Shown: positions 24,803-32,985, counted from the stretch's first letter. The stretch is DNA of 64,000 nt from an uncultured Clostridia bacterium (GCA_934663595.1 CAKUKM010000011.1:1-64000), one strand, 5' to 3'. The notes: generated by a model from the letters alone, not told the origin. Translations and numbers: made by a program.

Positions 24803-25483
24803 ATGAAGGCCGTCGTATTCGACTTTAACGGAACGCTCTACAACGATACCCGCTTTCACATCGCCGCCTGGACGAATTTCTTTCGCCGCCGCGGCGTGGA
24901 GATGACCGAGCAGGAGGTGCGCGCAAAGTGCATTGGCCCCGGCAACATCGATATCTTCCGCGCGCACATCTCGCCGGATCTGCCGATGGACGAAATGAAG
25001 CGCCTGTCCGAGGACAAGGAGCGCGAATACCGCGCCGTCGCCGGGTCGAAGGAGGAATATCGCGCGCTCGTTCCGGGCGCGGAGAAAATGCTGAATGCGC
25101 TGAAGGAGCGCGGAATACCGTTTGCGCTCGCAACTGCGTCGCCGATCGAGAACGTCGAATTCTATTTGGATACGCTCGGCCTGAATCGCTGGTTTACGCT
25201 GGAAAACATCGTTTATGACAACGACACGCTCGCCTGCAAGCCCGCGCCGGACTTTTATCTGGAGGCGATGCGCAGGCTGAACGCGCGGCCGGAGGAAACG
25301 GTGATCGTCGAGGATTCCAAAACGGGGCTTCTGTCGGCGCGAAACGCGCATGCGGGGCGAATCGTGATGCGCGACGAGACCGTTCCCCTCGAATATCTGA
25401 GGGCGCAGAGCGATATTTACGCAATCATCCACGATTATTCGGATTTTGATTCCTTCCTGGGCGATCTCGGGAAAGAGGGTTAA
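24803..25483 (+). CDS. HAD-family hydrolase (beta-phosphoglucomutase-like)
   Basis: Cytoplasmic HAD protein of 226 residues with a helical cap. Motif I is VFDFNGTL (nucleophile D7); the usual second aspartate two residues later is asparagine (N9). Motif II is FALATASP, motif III lies in CKPAPDFY, and motif IV is IVEDSKTG. The DFNGT variant occurs in several clostridial HAD proteins; the acid/base aspartate is lost, so mutase activity is less likely. It is the last gene of the ecf-truA operon and is followed by a terminator at 25502-25528. Substrate unknown. Confidence 0.82.
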   Translation: MKAVVFDFNGTLYNDTRFHIAAWTNFFRRRGVEMTEQEVRAKCIGPGNIDIFRAHISPDLPMDEMKRLSEDKEREYRAVAGSKEEYRALVPGAEKMLNALKERGIPFALATASPIENVEFYLDTLGLNRWFTLENIVYDNDTLACKPAPDFYLEAMRRLNARPEETVIVEDSKTGLLSARNAHAGRIVMRDETVPLEYLRAQSDIYAIIHDYSDFDSFLGDLGKEG

Positions 25484-25501
25484 TTTTTGCCAACGCGTGT
25501 A

Positions 25502-25528
25502 AAAAAACGCCGAATGGGTTCGTTTTTT
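25502..25528 (+). terminator. Terminator after the ecf-truA operon
   Basis: AAAAAACG pairs with CGTTTTTT. The 3' arm overlaps the -35 region of the next promoter. Confidence 0.7.
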
Positions 25529-25547
25529 GATGAAGCTGTGCTATAAT
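25519..25547 (+). promoter_or_regulatory. Promoter of the scaffold/GGGtGRT pair
   Basis: TTCGTT (25519-25524), a 17-bp spacer and TATAAT (25542-25547), about 75 bp before the start codon. Confidence 0.7.
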
Positions 25548-25621
25548 ATATGCGTATACAAGCGCGCATTTGCGCGCGTGGATCAGCCAGTTCAAAGTGG
25601 CAAAGGTAAGGAGGAAGAACC

Positions 25622-26323
25622 ATGCAATATTCTCGCGAAGTTGAGGAAATGGTATGCGTCGCCAAGGGCCCCAATCATGGCCCGGCGCCGATTCCGGAAG
25701 AGGGCAAGTGGATTCAGGCCAAGGAAATTAAGGACATTTCCGGCTACACCCACGGCATTGGCTGGTGCGCTCCGCAGCAGGGCGCCTGCAAGCTGTCTCT
25801 GAACGTCAAAAACGGCGTGATCGAAGAGGCGCTGGTAGAGACCATCGGCTGCTCCGGCATGACCCATTCCGCCGCGATGGCCAGCGAAATTCTGCCCGGC
25901 AAGACCATTCTTGAGGCGCTGAATACCGACCTCGTTTGCGACGCGATCAACACCGCGATGCGCGAGCTGTTCCTGCAGATCGTGTACGGCCGCACCCAGT
26001 CCGCGTTCTCCGACGACGGTCTGCGCATCGGCGCGGGTCTGGAAGACCTCGGCAAGGGCCTGCGCAGCATGATCGGCACCATGTACGGCACCAAGGCGAA
26101 GGGCACCCGTTACCTCGAGATGACCGAGGGCTACGTGCTGAAGATGGCGCTGGACAAGGACGACCAGGTTTGCGGCTATCAGTTCCTGTCCCTGGGCAAG
26201 ATGATGGACGCGATCAAGAAGGGCACGCCCGTTGAGGAAGCCTATCAGAAGAACATCGGCACCTACGGCCGCTTCAAGGCCGAGGACGGCGCGGTCAAGT
26301 GGATTGACCCGCGCAAAGAGTAA
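25622..26323 (+). CDS. IscU/NifU-like iron-sulfur cluster assembly scaffold
   Basis: Protein of 233 residues related to the IscU/NifU N-terminal scaffold. The region around WCAPQQGACKLSLNVKNGVIEEA followed by ETIGCSGMTHSAAMASEILPG matches the scaffold fold, with cysteines that could hold a transient cluster. It is longer than IscU (about 125-150) because of a C-terminal extension. The start follows GTAAGGAGG. It lies 17 bp before the GGGtGRT gene, a pairing seen in many Clostridia. No cysteine desulfurase gene is nearby. The exact client is unknown. Confidence 0.82.
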   Translation: MQYSREVEEMVCVAKGPNHGPAPIPEEGKWIQAKEIKDISGYTHGIGWCAPQQGACKLSLNVKNGVIEEALVETIGCSGMTHSAAMASEILPGKTILEALNTDLVCDAINTAMRELFLQIVYGRTQSAFSDDGLRIGAGLEDLGKGLRSMIGTMYGTKAKGTRYLEMTEGYVLKMALDKDDQVCGYQFLSLGKMMDAIKKGTPVEEAYQKNIGTYGRFKAEDGAVKWIDPRKE

Positions 26324-26340
26324 GTAGGAGGTGCGCTGAA

Positions 26341-27360
26341 ATGTCCCTGTTTGAGAATTATGAAGGTCGTATGCCCCAGCTTCAGCCCGTTCTGGACAAG
26401 TACGGCTTCAAGGATTTTGAAGAAGTCAAGGCTTTCAACAATGCCCGCGGCGTAGACGCCTATAAGATCGTCGAGAGCACCCAGCCCATCTGCTTTGAAA
26501 ACGTCAAGTGGGCCTACGAGCTCGGCGCGGCGATCGCCTTCAAGAAGGGCGTAAAGACCGCGGCGGACGCGGCGCGCTGCATCGGCGAAGGCCTGCAGGC
26601 GTTCTGCATCCCCGGCTCCGTTGCCGACCAGCGTCAGGTTGGTCTCGGCCACGGCAACCTCGGCGCAATGCTGCTGGATGAGAAGACCGAGTGCTTCGCG
26701 TTCCTCGCGGGCCACGAGTCCTTCGCGGCGGCGGAAGGCGCGATCAAGATCGCTCTGAACGCGAATAAGGTTCGCAAGAACCCGCTGCGCGTTATCCTGA
26801 ACGGCCTGGGTAAGGACGCGGCGATGATCATCTCCCGCATCAACGGCTTCACCTACGTTCAGACCAAGTACGATTACCTGTCTGCGGACGTGAAGGAAGA
26901 CCACGCGCTGACCATCGTCAGCGAGACCGCGTACTCCACCGGCGACCGCGCGAAGGTCAAGTGCTACGGCGCGGACGACGTGCGCGAGGGCGTTGCGATC
27001 ATGTGGCATGAGAATGCCGACGTGTCCATCACCGGCAACTCCACCAACCCCACCCGCTTCCAGCACCCCGTGGCCGGCACCTATAAGAAGGAGCGCCTCG
27101 AGGCCGGCAAGAAGTATTTCTCCGTCGCTTCCGGCGGCGGCACGGGCCGCACGCTGCATCCGGACAACATGGCCGCCGGTCCCGCTTCCTACGGCATGAC
27201 CGACACCATGGGCCGCATGCATTCCGACGCGCAGTTCGCGGGCTCGTCCTCCGTTCCGGCGCACGTCGAAATGATGGGCTTCCTCGGCGCTGGCAACAAC
27301 CCGATGGTCGGCATGACCGTTGCGGTCGCCGTCGCGGTGGAAGAAGCGCAGAAGGCGTAA
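26341..27360 (+). CDS. GGGtGRT protein (conserved, function unknown)
   Basis: Protein of 339 residues named for its signature GGGTGRT (265-271), here followed by LHPDN. It is soluble, with no signal peptide or membrane span. Other glycine-rich segments are PGSVADQRQVGLGHGNLGAM and GFLGAGNNPMVG. No catalytic family is recognised. The start follows GTAGGAGG and the gene is cotranscribed with the iron-sulfur scaffold, so a role in maturation or storage of a metal cluster is plausible but unproven. A clear terminator follows. Confidence 0.85.
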   Translation: MSLFENYEGRMPQLQPVLDKYGFKDFEEVKAFNNARGVDAYKIVESTQPICFENVKWAYELGAAIAFKKGVKTAADAARCIGEGLQAFCIPGSVADQRQVGLGHGNLGAMLLDEKTECFAFLAGHESFAAAEGAIKIALNANKVRKNPLRVILNGLGKDAAMIISRINGFTYVQTKYDYLSADVKEDHALTIVSETAYSTGDRAKVKCYGADDVREGVAIMWHENADVSITGNSTNPTRFQHPVAGTYKKERLEAGKKYFSVASGGGTGRTLHPDNMAAGPASYGMTDTMGRMHSDAQFAGSSSVPAHVEMMGFLGAGNNPMVGMTVAVAVAVEEAQKA

Positions 27361-27367
27361 AATATGC

Positions 27368-27408
27368 AAGGAGATTCTCGTAATGTTCGAGGATCTCCTT
27401 CCTTTTTA
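27368..27408 (+). terminator. Terminator after the GGGtGRT gene
   Basis: AAGGAGAT pairs with ATCTCCTT, followed by CCTTTTT. Confidence 0.85.
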
Positions 27409-27419
27409 ACATCATTCGC

Positions 27420-27448
27420 TTGCAGCAATGGCAAAAACATGGTATACT
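27420..27448 (+). promoter_or_regulatory. Promoter of the secreted hydrolase
   Basis: TTGCAG (27420-27425), a 17-bp spacer and TATACT (27443-27448). Confidence 0.75.
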
Positions 27449-27509
27449 GCAACCGTTGCCGAATGAGGCAAGCAAAAACCCGAACAATATTAGGGGAGGT
27501 ACTTTGGTT

Positions 27510-28379
27510 ATGAAGAAACTGGCTGTTGTTCTGTTGGCTTTGGCTCTGGTGCTGATGAGCGTGGGCGCGATTGCGGAGGAGAGCACCTTTACGGCGACCT
27601 TCGTTCCCTACGAGTCCCGCGGCGTTCAGGTTCCGTCTACCGTGGTCACTCCGGACGGCCTCGACAGCTATCCCGTGGTGGTTCTGAGCCACGGCCATGG
27701 CGGCGAGCGCGAAACCGGCCTTGTGGACATCGCGGAAGCGCTGGCGAAGCAGGGCATTGCCTCGATCCGCATGGATTATTCCGGCTGCGGCGAGAGCACC
27801 GAGACTTTCCAGATGAACACGCTGAGCAATATGGAAGCGGATACCGTCGCGGCGATTGAATACGTCAAGGCGAATCTGCCTGTGACCAAGGTCGGCCTGT
27901 TCGGCTACAGCATGGGCGGCCGCATCGATCTGGAGCTGCTCGCGAAGGGCACCGAGGCGGACGCGATCGTGCTGCTCGCGCCGGCGGCGGATACCGACGA
28001 TCTCAAGCTGCTCTTCGGCGGTGAGGAGAACTACGAGAACCTCCGCAAGGAAGCGAACGAAAACGGCTATGTGACCTACACCACCATCTATGGCCAGGTG
28101 CAGGATCTGAGCAAGGAATGGTTCGCGGATCTGGATCTGGTTGCCGATTGCGCGGCCGACGCGGCTGCCGCATGGCAGGGCCCGGCGCTCGTGATCTACG
28201 GCAGCGACGATGAGGGCGTCAATCCCGCAGTGTCCGCGCGCGTTGCCGAGCTGCTGAATGCCGAGACCTTCGACGGCACCGGCGCCGGCCACGGCTACGG
28301 CTTCTACAGCGAGGATCCCGCGCTGCGCCTGAAGGTTGCGGCGGCGGTTGCGGATTTCTTCGCGGCGAACCTGAAGTAA
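27510..28379 (+). CDS. Secreted alpha/beta hydrolase
   Basis: Exported serine hydrolase of 289 residues. A Sec signal peptide (about 1-22, ending near AIAEE) precedes an alpha/beta-hydrolase domain. The nucleophile is S134 in FGYSMGGR, the acid probably D233 or D234 in YGSDDEG, and the base H261 in GAGHGYGF. HGHGGE early in the domain forms the oxyanion region. The family includes esterases, cinnamoyl/feruloyl esterases and acyl-peptide hydrolases. The ATG at 27510 has GGGGAGG upstream; the longer frame to 27420 is rejected since it would cross the promoter. Substrate unknown. Confidence 0.85.
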   Translation: MKKLAVVLLALALVLMSVGAIAEESTFTATFVPYESRGVQVPSTVVTPDGLDSYPVVVLSHGHGGERETGLVDIAEALAKQGIASIRMDYSGCGESTETFQMNTLSNMEADTVAAIEYVKANLPVTKVGLFGYSMGGRIDLELLAKGTEADAIVLLAPAADTDDLKLLFGGEENYENLRKEANENGYVTYTTIYGQVQDLSKEWFADLDLVADCAADAAAAWQGPALVIYGSDDEGVNPAVSARVAELLNAETFDGTGAGHGYGFYSEDPALRLKVAAAVADFFAANLK

Positions 28380-28387
28380 GAAATATT

Positions 28388-28422
28388 GGCCCGCGCGATT
28401 GCAATGTCGTGCGGGCCTTTTT
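28388..28422 (+). terminator. Terminator after the secreted hydrolase
   Basis: GGCCCGCGCGAT pairs with ATGTCGTGCGGGCC and is followed by TTTTT. The next gene starts only a few bases later. Confidence 0.85.
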
Positions 28423-28424
28423 GC

Positions 28425-29249
28425 ATGAATATGAATGAAATTGAAAGAAACGCGGCGTTCGCGCGCACAATAGAGCGGCTTCAAACGGAGCCCGTTCCCT
28501 CCAGCTTTCATACGCACTGCACCTTTTGCGACGGGCGCGACGAGCCTGAAGCGATCGTTCAGGAGGCGCTGCGCCTCGGCTGCCCGGCGATTGGATTTTC
28601 CAGCCACGCGCCGGTTGCCGCGCGAAAACGCCTGCCGGGAGAGACAATTGAACAGGCCGTTTGCCGAAATGAGGCGCATATGGCGGAATATCGCGCCTGT
28701 ATTCGCGCATTGCGGGCGAAATACGCGGATAAAATCCAGATTTTTGTCGGCGTGGAGCAGGATTATTTTTCTGAAACGGCGACCGACGATTTTGATTATG
28801 TGATCGGCTCGGTGCATTTGCTTCCGTGCGCAGATGGCTTTATGCCGGTCGACAGCAGCCGCGAGCGCTTTGAACAGGGCGTTCGGGATTATTTTGGCGG
28901 AGATTATTATGCGGCGGCGGAGACCTATTATGCATTGGTTGCGCATGTTTATGAAAAGACGCATTGCACGATCATCGGCCATTTTGATTTGATTACGAAG
29001 TACAACGAGGGCGATCGCCTGTTCAGCACGGCGCACCCGCGGTATCGCGCCGCGGCGGAGCGCGCGCTGGACGCGCTGCTGCAAACGCCCGCGATTTTTG
29101 AAAGAAACTACGGCGCAATTTCGCGCGGCTATCGCACGCAGCCGTATCTGGAGGGCTGGATGCTCGAAAAGCTCAATGCGGCGGGAAAAGAGATCGTCAA
29201 AACCTCCGACGCGCACCGGCTGGAGCACCTGCTGTTCGGCCTGAATTGA
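28425..29249 (+). CDS. PHP-domain histidinol-phosphatase, HisJ family
   Basis: Metal-dependent phosphatase of 274 residues. The PHP signature begins SFHTHCTFCDG, followed by GFSSHAP, FVGVEQDYF, YVIGSVHLLP and IIGHFDLI, with a C-terminal KTSDAHRL, together supplying the trinuclear metal ligands. HisJ hydrolyses histidinol phosphate in histidine synthesis. No other his gene is near. The start is uncertain: ATG 28425 and ATG 28431 both lie just after the preceding terminator and neither has a good ribosome site. Confidence 0.82.
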   Translation: MNMNEIERNAAFARTIERLQTEPVPSSFHTHCTFCDGRDEPEAIVQEALRLGCPAIGFSSHAPVAARKRLPGETIEQAVCRNEAHMAEYRACIRALRAKYADKIQIFVGVEQDYFSETATDDFDYVIGSVHLLPCADGFMPVDSSRERFEQGVRDYFGGDYYAAAETYYALVAHVYEKTHCTIIGHFDLITKYNEGDRLFSTAHPRYRAAAERALDALLQTPAIFERNYGAISRGYRTQPYLEGWMLEKLNAAGKEIVKTSDAHRLEHLLFGLN

Positions 29250-29252
29250 ATG

Positions 29253-29277
29253 AAGCGAGGGATAAACCCTCGCTTTG
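29253..29277 (+). terminator. Terminator 1 after the HisJ gene
   Basis: AAGCGAGGG-ataaa-CCCTCGCTT stem with TTTG tail. Confidence 0.75.
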
Positions 29278-29319
29278 CGCATTAATGCGCGATTGTCGCC
29301 GACAAAATTCTGCGGAACG

Positions 29320-29348
29320 AAGCGAGGAAGCCCTCGCTTTTTGTTTTT
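29320..29348 (+). terminator. Terminator 2, near-copy of terminator 1
   Basis: AAGCGAGG-aagc-CCTCGCTT followed by TTTTGTTTTT. It repeats the stem of the hairpin 67 bp upstream and ends at the 3' end of the convergent MerR gene. Confidence 0.75.
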
Positions 29349-30081
29349 AAGAGCGCGCCGCGCAGTAAATGTCGATTGCGCGCGCGACGAACAGGGCCGT
29401 GCCCTCGCCGCCGGCCTCGTCGATGCTTTCCGAAAGCGCGCCGCCGCCGGAATACATTTTGCCGAGGCCCAGAAGAATTTTGTCGCTGCAGGTGTAGCAG
29501 TGCTCGGTGATGAAATCCTGCAGGCGCTTTACCTGCGACTGAACGGGCGCGGCCGCCGCGTCCAGGGATTTCAGCGCCCCGAATTCCACGAACAAATGCA
29601 TGAGCGCGTCGGCGAGCTTTTGCTCGTCCTCCGGCGTGCGGCCCTTTGCGCGCGATTCGTATTCGCGCATTTCCGGCGTTTCCGCCCAGAGCTCCTTGGC
29701 GCGTGCGCAGTATTCGTCGAGCTTTTTCGTGTCGAATGCGGAAAAATCCATGTTTTTCACTCCAATCATCTGAACTCCGCGCGCGAAGGTGATCAGATTT
29801 TCGAGATGCTCCTTTTTCAGTGTGAGCATTTCGATCTGCTTTTGCAGCGCGTCCGTTCGATCGTATCCGGGCGCGTGCATGATTTTGCGGATCTCCGCGA
29901 GCGGGAATTCCAGCTCGCGAAACAGCAAAACCTGCTGCAGCCGCTCCAAATCGGAATCCGAATACAGCCGATACCCCGCCTCGCTGCGCGCCGACGGGCA
30001 AAGCAGGCCGATTCGATCGTAATATTGCAGCGTCCGCTTGCTGATGCGCGCAAGCGCGCTCACTTCGCTGATGGTTTTCAT
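29347..30081 (-). CDS. MerR family regulator with TipAS drug-binding domain
   Basis: Transcription factor of 244 residues. The N-terminal MerR winged helix is ISEVSALARISKRTLQYYDRIGLL with SEAGYRLYSDSDL, followed by a dimerisation coiled coil (about 75-110). The C-terminal region (about 130-244), with the TYS-like cysteine-containing block EHCYTCSDKI, resembles the TipAS domain that binds thiopeptide or other bulky antibiotics. The start follows AAAGGAGAAG; the upstream frame to 30123 is not used because it overlaps the promoter. Its promoter has a 19-bp spacer holding a palindrome, so it should autoregulate by DNA twisting. Confidence 0.88.
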   Translation of the reverse strand: MKTISEVSALARISKRTLQYYDRIGLLCPSARSEAGYRLYSDSDLERLQQVLLFRELEFPLAEIRKIMHAPGYDRTDALQKQIEMLTLKKEHLENLITFARGVQMIGVKNMDFSAFDTKKLDEYCARAKELWAETPEMREYESRAKGRTPEDEQKLADALMHLFVEFGALKSLDAAAAPVQSQVKRLQDFITEHCYTCSDKILLGLGKMYSGGGALSESIDEAGGEGTALFVARAIDIYCAARS

Positions 30082-30111
30082 TTCGGATCTTCTCCTTTCG
30101 CATGCAGAAAC

Positions 30112-30142
30112 AGTGTAATGCATGACGCAGCGTCATGGTCAA
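30112..30142 (-). promoter_or_regulatory. MerR-type promoter with 19-bp spacer and internal palindrome
   Basis: On the minus strand TTGACC (complement of 30137-30142), a 19-bp spacer and TACACT (complement of 30112-30117). The spacer contains the perfect palindrome ATGACGC-A-GCGTCAT on the plus strand (30122-30136). Long spacers with a central dyad are the hallmark of MerR/TipA-controlled promoters. Confidence 0.85.
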
Positions 30143-30165
30143 GAGATAAACAGAAAATTTACATC

Positions 30166-30194
30166 TTGACAGGCATGCGCAAACGCGCTACAAT
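30166..30194 (+). promoter_or_regulatory. Promoter of the ADP-ribosylglycohydrolase gene
   Basis: Perfect TTGACA (30166-30171), a 17-bp spacer and TACAAT (30189-30194). It is divergent from the MerR promoter, with 23 bp between the two -35 boxes. Confidence 0.85.
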
Positions 30195-30214
30195 GCAAAA
30201 AAGGGGGCGATACC

Positions 30215-31021
30215 ATGATCGGCGCGATTATTGGCGATATCATTGGTTCCAAATACGAATTTCACAACATCCGCACGAAGGAATTTCCGCTGCTGTCGCC
30301 GGATTGCGATTACACGGACGATTCGCTGATGACGATTGCGGTCGGCAAGGCGCTGCTGAGGTGGAAGGACGAAGGCGCGCCGCTCGATCAGGCGACGGTC
30401 GAGTCGATGCGGGCGATCGGGCGCAGCTATCCATATCCGAAGGGCGCATACGGCGGGCGATTTGCCGGCTGGCTGGTGAGCAGACATCCCGAGCCGTACA
30501 ACAGTTTGGGCAACGGCTCGGCAATGCGCGTGTCGCCCTGCGGCGAAATGGCGTCCGACCTCGAGGAAGCGGGCAGGCTCGCGCGGGAGACTGCGGCGGT
30601 TACGCACAACCATCCGGAGGGCATTCGCGGCGCGCAGGCCGTTGCCGAGGCGATTTTCCGCGCGCGGCAGGGCGCGAGCATTCCGGAAATCCGCGCCGCC
30701 ATGGAGGCGTATTACCCGCTGAATCAGACGCTGGCCGAAATTCACGCGGTTTATCGCTATAACGAGACCTGCGCGGGCACCGTTCCGCCGGCAATTGTCG
30801 CGTTTTTGGAATCGACCAGCTTCGAGGATGCGGTGCGGAACGCTGTTTCGCTCGGCGGCGATTGCGATACGCTGACCGCGATTGCCGCGTCGATCGCGTG
30901 GCCGTACTATGCGCGGCGCGGAATCGACGATTGCATGCGGGAATTGCGCGAGCGGGCGCTTCAAATGTTGCCGGAGGAACTGCGCGAGGTCGTGGTTCTG
31001 TGGGAGAAGCGCTTTGGATAG
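30215..31021 (+). CDS. ADP-ribosylglycohydrolase family protein
   Basis: Dinuclear-magnesium hydrolase fold of 268 residues that removes ADP-ribose from proteins or small molecules (DraG/ARH3 superfamily). Metal-site motifs are intact: IGDIIGS at the N terminus, YTDDSLM (T34, D35, D36), GNGSAMRVSP and GGDCDT (D216, D218, T219). The start follows AAGGGGGCG. It is divergent from a TipA-like MerR gene and overlaps the next gene by 8 bp. The natural target is unknown; no ADP-ribosyltransferase is in the window. Confidence 0.92.
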   Translation: MIGAIIGDIIGSKYEFHNIRTKEFPLLSPDCDYTDDSLMTIAVGKALLRWKDEGAPLDQATVESMRAIGRSYPYPKGAYGGRFAGWLVSRHPEPYNSLGNGSAMRVSPCGEMASDLEEAGRLARETAAVTHNHPEGIRGAQAVAEAIFRARQGASIPEIRAAMEAYYPLNQTLAEIHAVYRYNETCAGTVPPAIVAFLESTSFEDAVRNAVSLGGDCDTLTAIAASIAWPYYARRGIDDCMRELRERALQMLPEELREVVVLWEKRFG

Positions 31022-31823
31022 GCCGTTTTACCTCTGCGCGATGACCGATTTGCACATGACCGCGAAGCCGGGGCGCGTTTTTCGGGCGCTTTCGCTCGCG
31101 CGCGATGCGGATGCGGTGGCGATAACGGGCGATTTGACGAACGATGGAACGCCCGAGCAGTTTCGGCGCGTGCGCGAATGCATTGAGTCCGCGCTGCCCG
31201 GGAAGCCCGTTTTTGCCGTGAATGGCAACCACGACATGCCGGCGAACGCGCGCGAATATGCGGAATTCCAGGATTGGCTTTTCCGGCGAAGCGGAATGAA
31301 CGCGCTTCAGGATGCGAGCGGCGCATATTCGGTTTGCATGGGCGCAATGGAGCTGATCGGGCTGAACGTTGCGGCGCCGGGGCGCAGATTGACGTTCGGG
31401 GGCGGCGAGCAGCTCGATTGGCTGGAGCGGCGTTTGAACGAAACGCGCGCGCCGCGGTGCGTAATTCTCTGCCATGCGCCGCTGCTTTTGAGTAATCCGC
31501 TGCGCGAGGCGGGGCAGGGCGCGCCGTATTTTAACCGCAACGACAGGCTGCAGCGCATATTGGACGCGCATCGCAATCTGATTTTCCTGTCGGGCCACAC
31601 GCACATTTCGCCGCTGGCCGTGCGGGAATGCTCAAAGCGCGATGATTCAAACGGCAACTGTTATTTCAATCTCGGTTCCGTGTGCAAGCCGGAGCTGAAA
31701 GGCGCGCAGGAAGCGCCGGAATGGAAGGACGGGAACATCATTCACCTGCGAATTGCTGAAAAAGAAACGAGCGCGGAGCTGGAGCTCATCCATTCGCATT
31801 TGCGCTATCCTTTGCAGACATAA
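31014..31823 (+). CDS. Calcineurin-like metallophosphoesterase
   Basis: Dimetal phosphoesterase of 269 residues. All five motifs are visible: TDLH (11-14), GDLTNDG, GNHD, the CHAP histidine and SGHTH. The start is inferred as TTG 31014, 8 bp inside the previous gene, with GGGAG upstream; it restores the FYLCAMTDLH strand that precedes motif I, which an ATG at 31041 would remove. Cotranscribed with the ADP-ribosylglycohydrolase, it may act on the released phosphorylated product; this is inference. Family members include phosphodiesterases, nucleotidases and Icc-type enzymes. Confidence 0.8.
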   Translation: MDRPFYLCAMTDLHMTAKPGRVFRALSLARDADAVAITGDLTNDGTPEQFRRVRECIESALPGKPVFAVNGNHDMPANAREYAEFQDWLFRRSGMNALQDASGAYSVCMGAMELIGLNVAAPGRRLTFGGGEQLDWLERRLNETRAPRCVILCHAPLLLSNPLREAGQGAPYFNRNDRLQRILDAHRNLIFLSGHTHISPLAVRECSKRDDSNGNCYFNLGSVCKPELKGAQEAPEWKDGNIIHLRIAEKETSAELELIHSHLRYPLQT

Positions 31824-31824
31824 T

Positions 31825-31859
31825 AAGAGCGCCCGATTGCTCGAGCGCTCTTGATTTTT
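31825..31859. terminator. Terminator between convergent operons
   Basis: AAGAGCGC pairs with GCGCTCTT and is followed by GATTTTTTC on the plus strand. It serves the metallophosphoesterase and may also stop the convergent ATPase transcript. Confidence 0.75.
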
Positions 31860-31863
31860 TCGA

Positions 31864-32985
31864 TTAGTCGCGGGAGAGGATGGTCTTCTCGGTCTCGACA
31901 TCGAAGAAGTGCAGACGATTGACGTCGAAGCCAACCTTGATCTTGTCGCCGCCGCGGGAAGAGGTGCGAGGATCAACGCGCGCGATGAAGTTCTCGTCCT
32001 TGCCGGTGGTGGACATGTACAGGTAGGTCTCAGAGCCCATCAGCTCGATAACGTCGATCGCGACGTCGATGCAGGCATCCGGATACGCGGAGATGAAGGC
32101 CTGCTCGTCATGGATGTTCTCAGGACGGATGCCCATGAAGACTTCCTTGCCGATGTAGTCGCCGGTCATGCGCTTGATCTTGCCTTCCGGAACCTTGATC
32201 GCGTTGTTGCCGAAGGTGGCATACACGCCGTCGTTGCGCTTCTCGAGCTTGACGCGGAAGATGTTCATCTGCGGGGTGCCGATGAAGCACGCGACGAACA
32301 GGTTCGCCGGATAGTCGTACAGGTTCTGCGGGGTATCCTGCTGCTGCATGAAGCCGTCCTTCATGACAACGATACGGGAACCCATCGTCATAGCCTCGGT
32401 CTGGTCATGGGTAACATAGATGAAGGTGGTCTGCAGGCGCTTGTGCAGCTTCGTGATCTCGGTACGCATCTGAACGCGCAGCTTCGCATCGAGGTTGGAG
32501 AGCGGCTCGTCCATCAGGAAGACCTTCGGCTCACGAACGATTGCGCGGCCCAGCGCAACGCGCTGACGCTGACCACCGGACAGAGCGGCCGGCTTACGAT
32601 TCAGCAGCGCTTCGATGCCCAGGATCTGAGCGGCTTCCTTAACGCGACGGTCGATATCGGCCTTCGGCATTTTGCGCAGCTTCAGACCAAACGCCATGTT
32701 GTTGTAAACGGTCATATGCGGATACAGCGCATAGCTCTGGAAAACCATCGCAATGTCGCGATCCTTCGGAGGAATGTGGTTGACGAGCTTGCCATCGATG
32801 TACAGCTCACCGCTGGAGATGTCTTCCAAACCGGCGACCATGCGCAGGGTGGTGGACTTACCGCAGCCGGAAGGACCGACCAGAACGACGAATTCCTTGT
32901 CTTCGATCTCGAGGTTGAAATCGCTTACGGCGACGACATCACCCGGGTAAACCTTGTAGATGTTGCGAAGGGACAGACTTGCCAT
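31864..32985 (-). CDS. MsmX/UgpC-type sugar ABC transporter ATPase
   Basis: ATP-binding subunit of CUT1 sugar importers, 373 residues. Walker A is GPSGCGKST, signature LSGGQRQRVALGRA, Walker B VFLMDEPLSNLDAKLR. The C-terminal TOBE-like regulatory region starts near 240 and ends in HFFDVETEK. A single MsmX or MsmK ATPase can energise several permease pairs in Bacillota. It stands alone here, and the LplB/LplC-type cluster at 7.3-10.8 kb has no ATPase, so sharing is likely. Its own promoter is at 33021-33049. Confidence 0.93.
   Translation of the reverse strand: MASLSLRNIYKVYPGDVVAVSDFNLEIEDKEFVVLVGPSGCGKSTTLRMVAGLEDISSGELYIDGKLVNHIPPKDRDIAMVFQSYALYPHMTVYNNMAFGLKLRKMPKADIDRRVKEAAQILGIEALLNRKPAALSGGQRQRVALGRAIVREPKVFLMDEPLSNLDAKLRVQMRTEITKLHKRLQTTFIYVTHDQTEAMTMGSRIVVMKDGFMQQQDTPQNLYDYPANLFVACFIGTPQMNIFRVKLEKRNDGVYATFGNNAIKVPEGKIKRMTGDYIGKEVFMGIRPENIHDEQAFISAYPDACIDVAIDVIELMGSETYLYMSTTGKDENFIARVDPRTSSRGGDKIKVGFDVNRLHFFDVETEKTILSRD

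Noticed and set aside
28386..28424. Extension of the HisJ-type protein upstream of 28425
   Set aside because: That part would be translated from a terminator hairpin and does not match the family N terminus.
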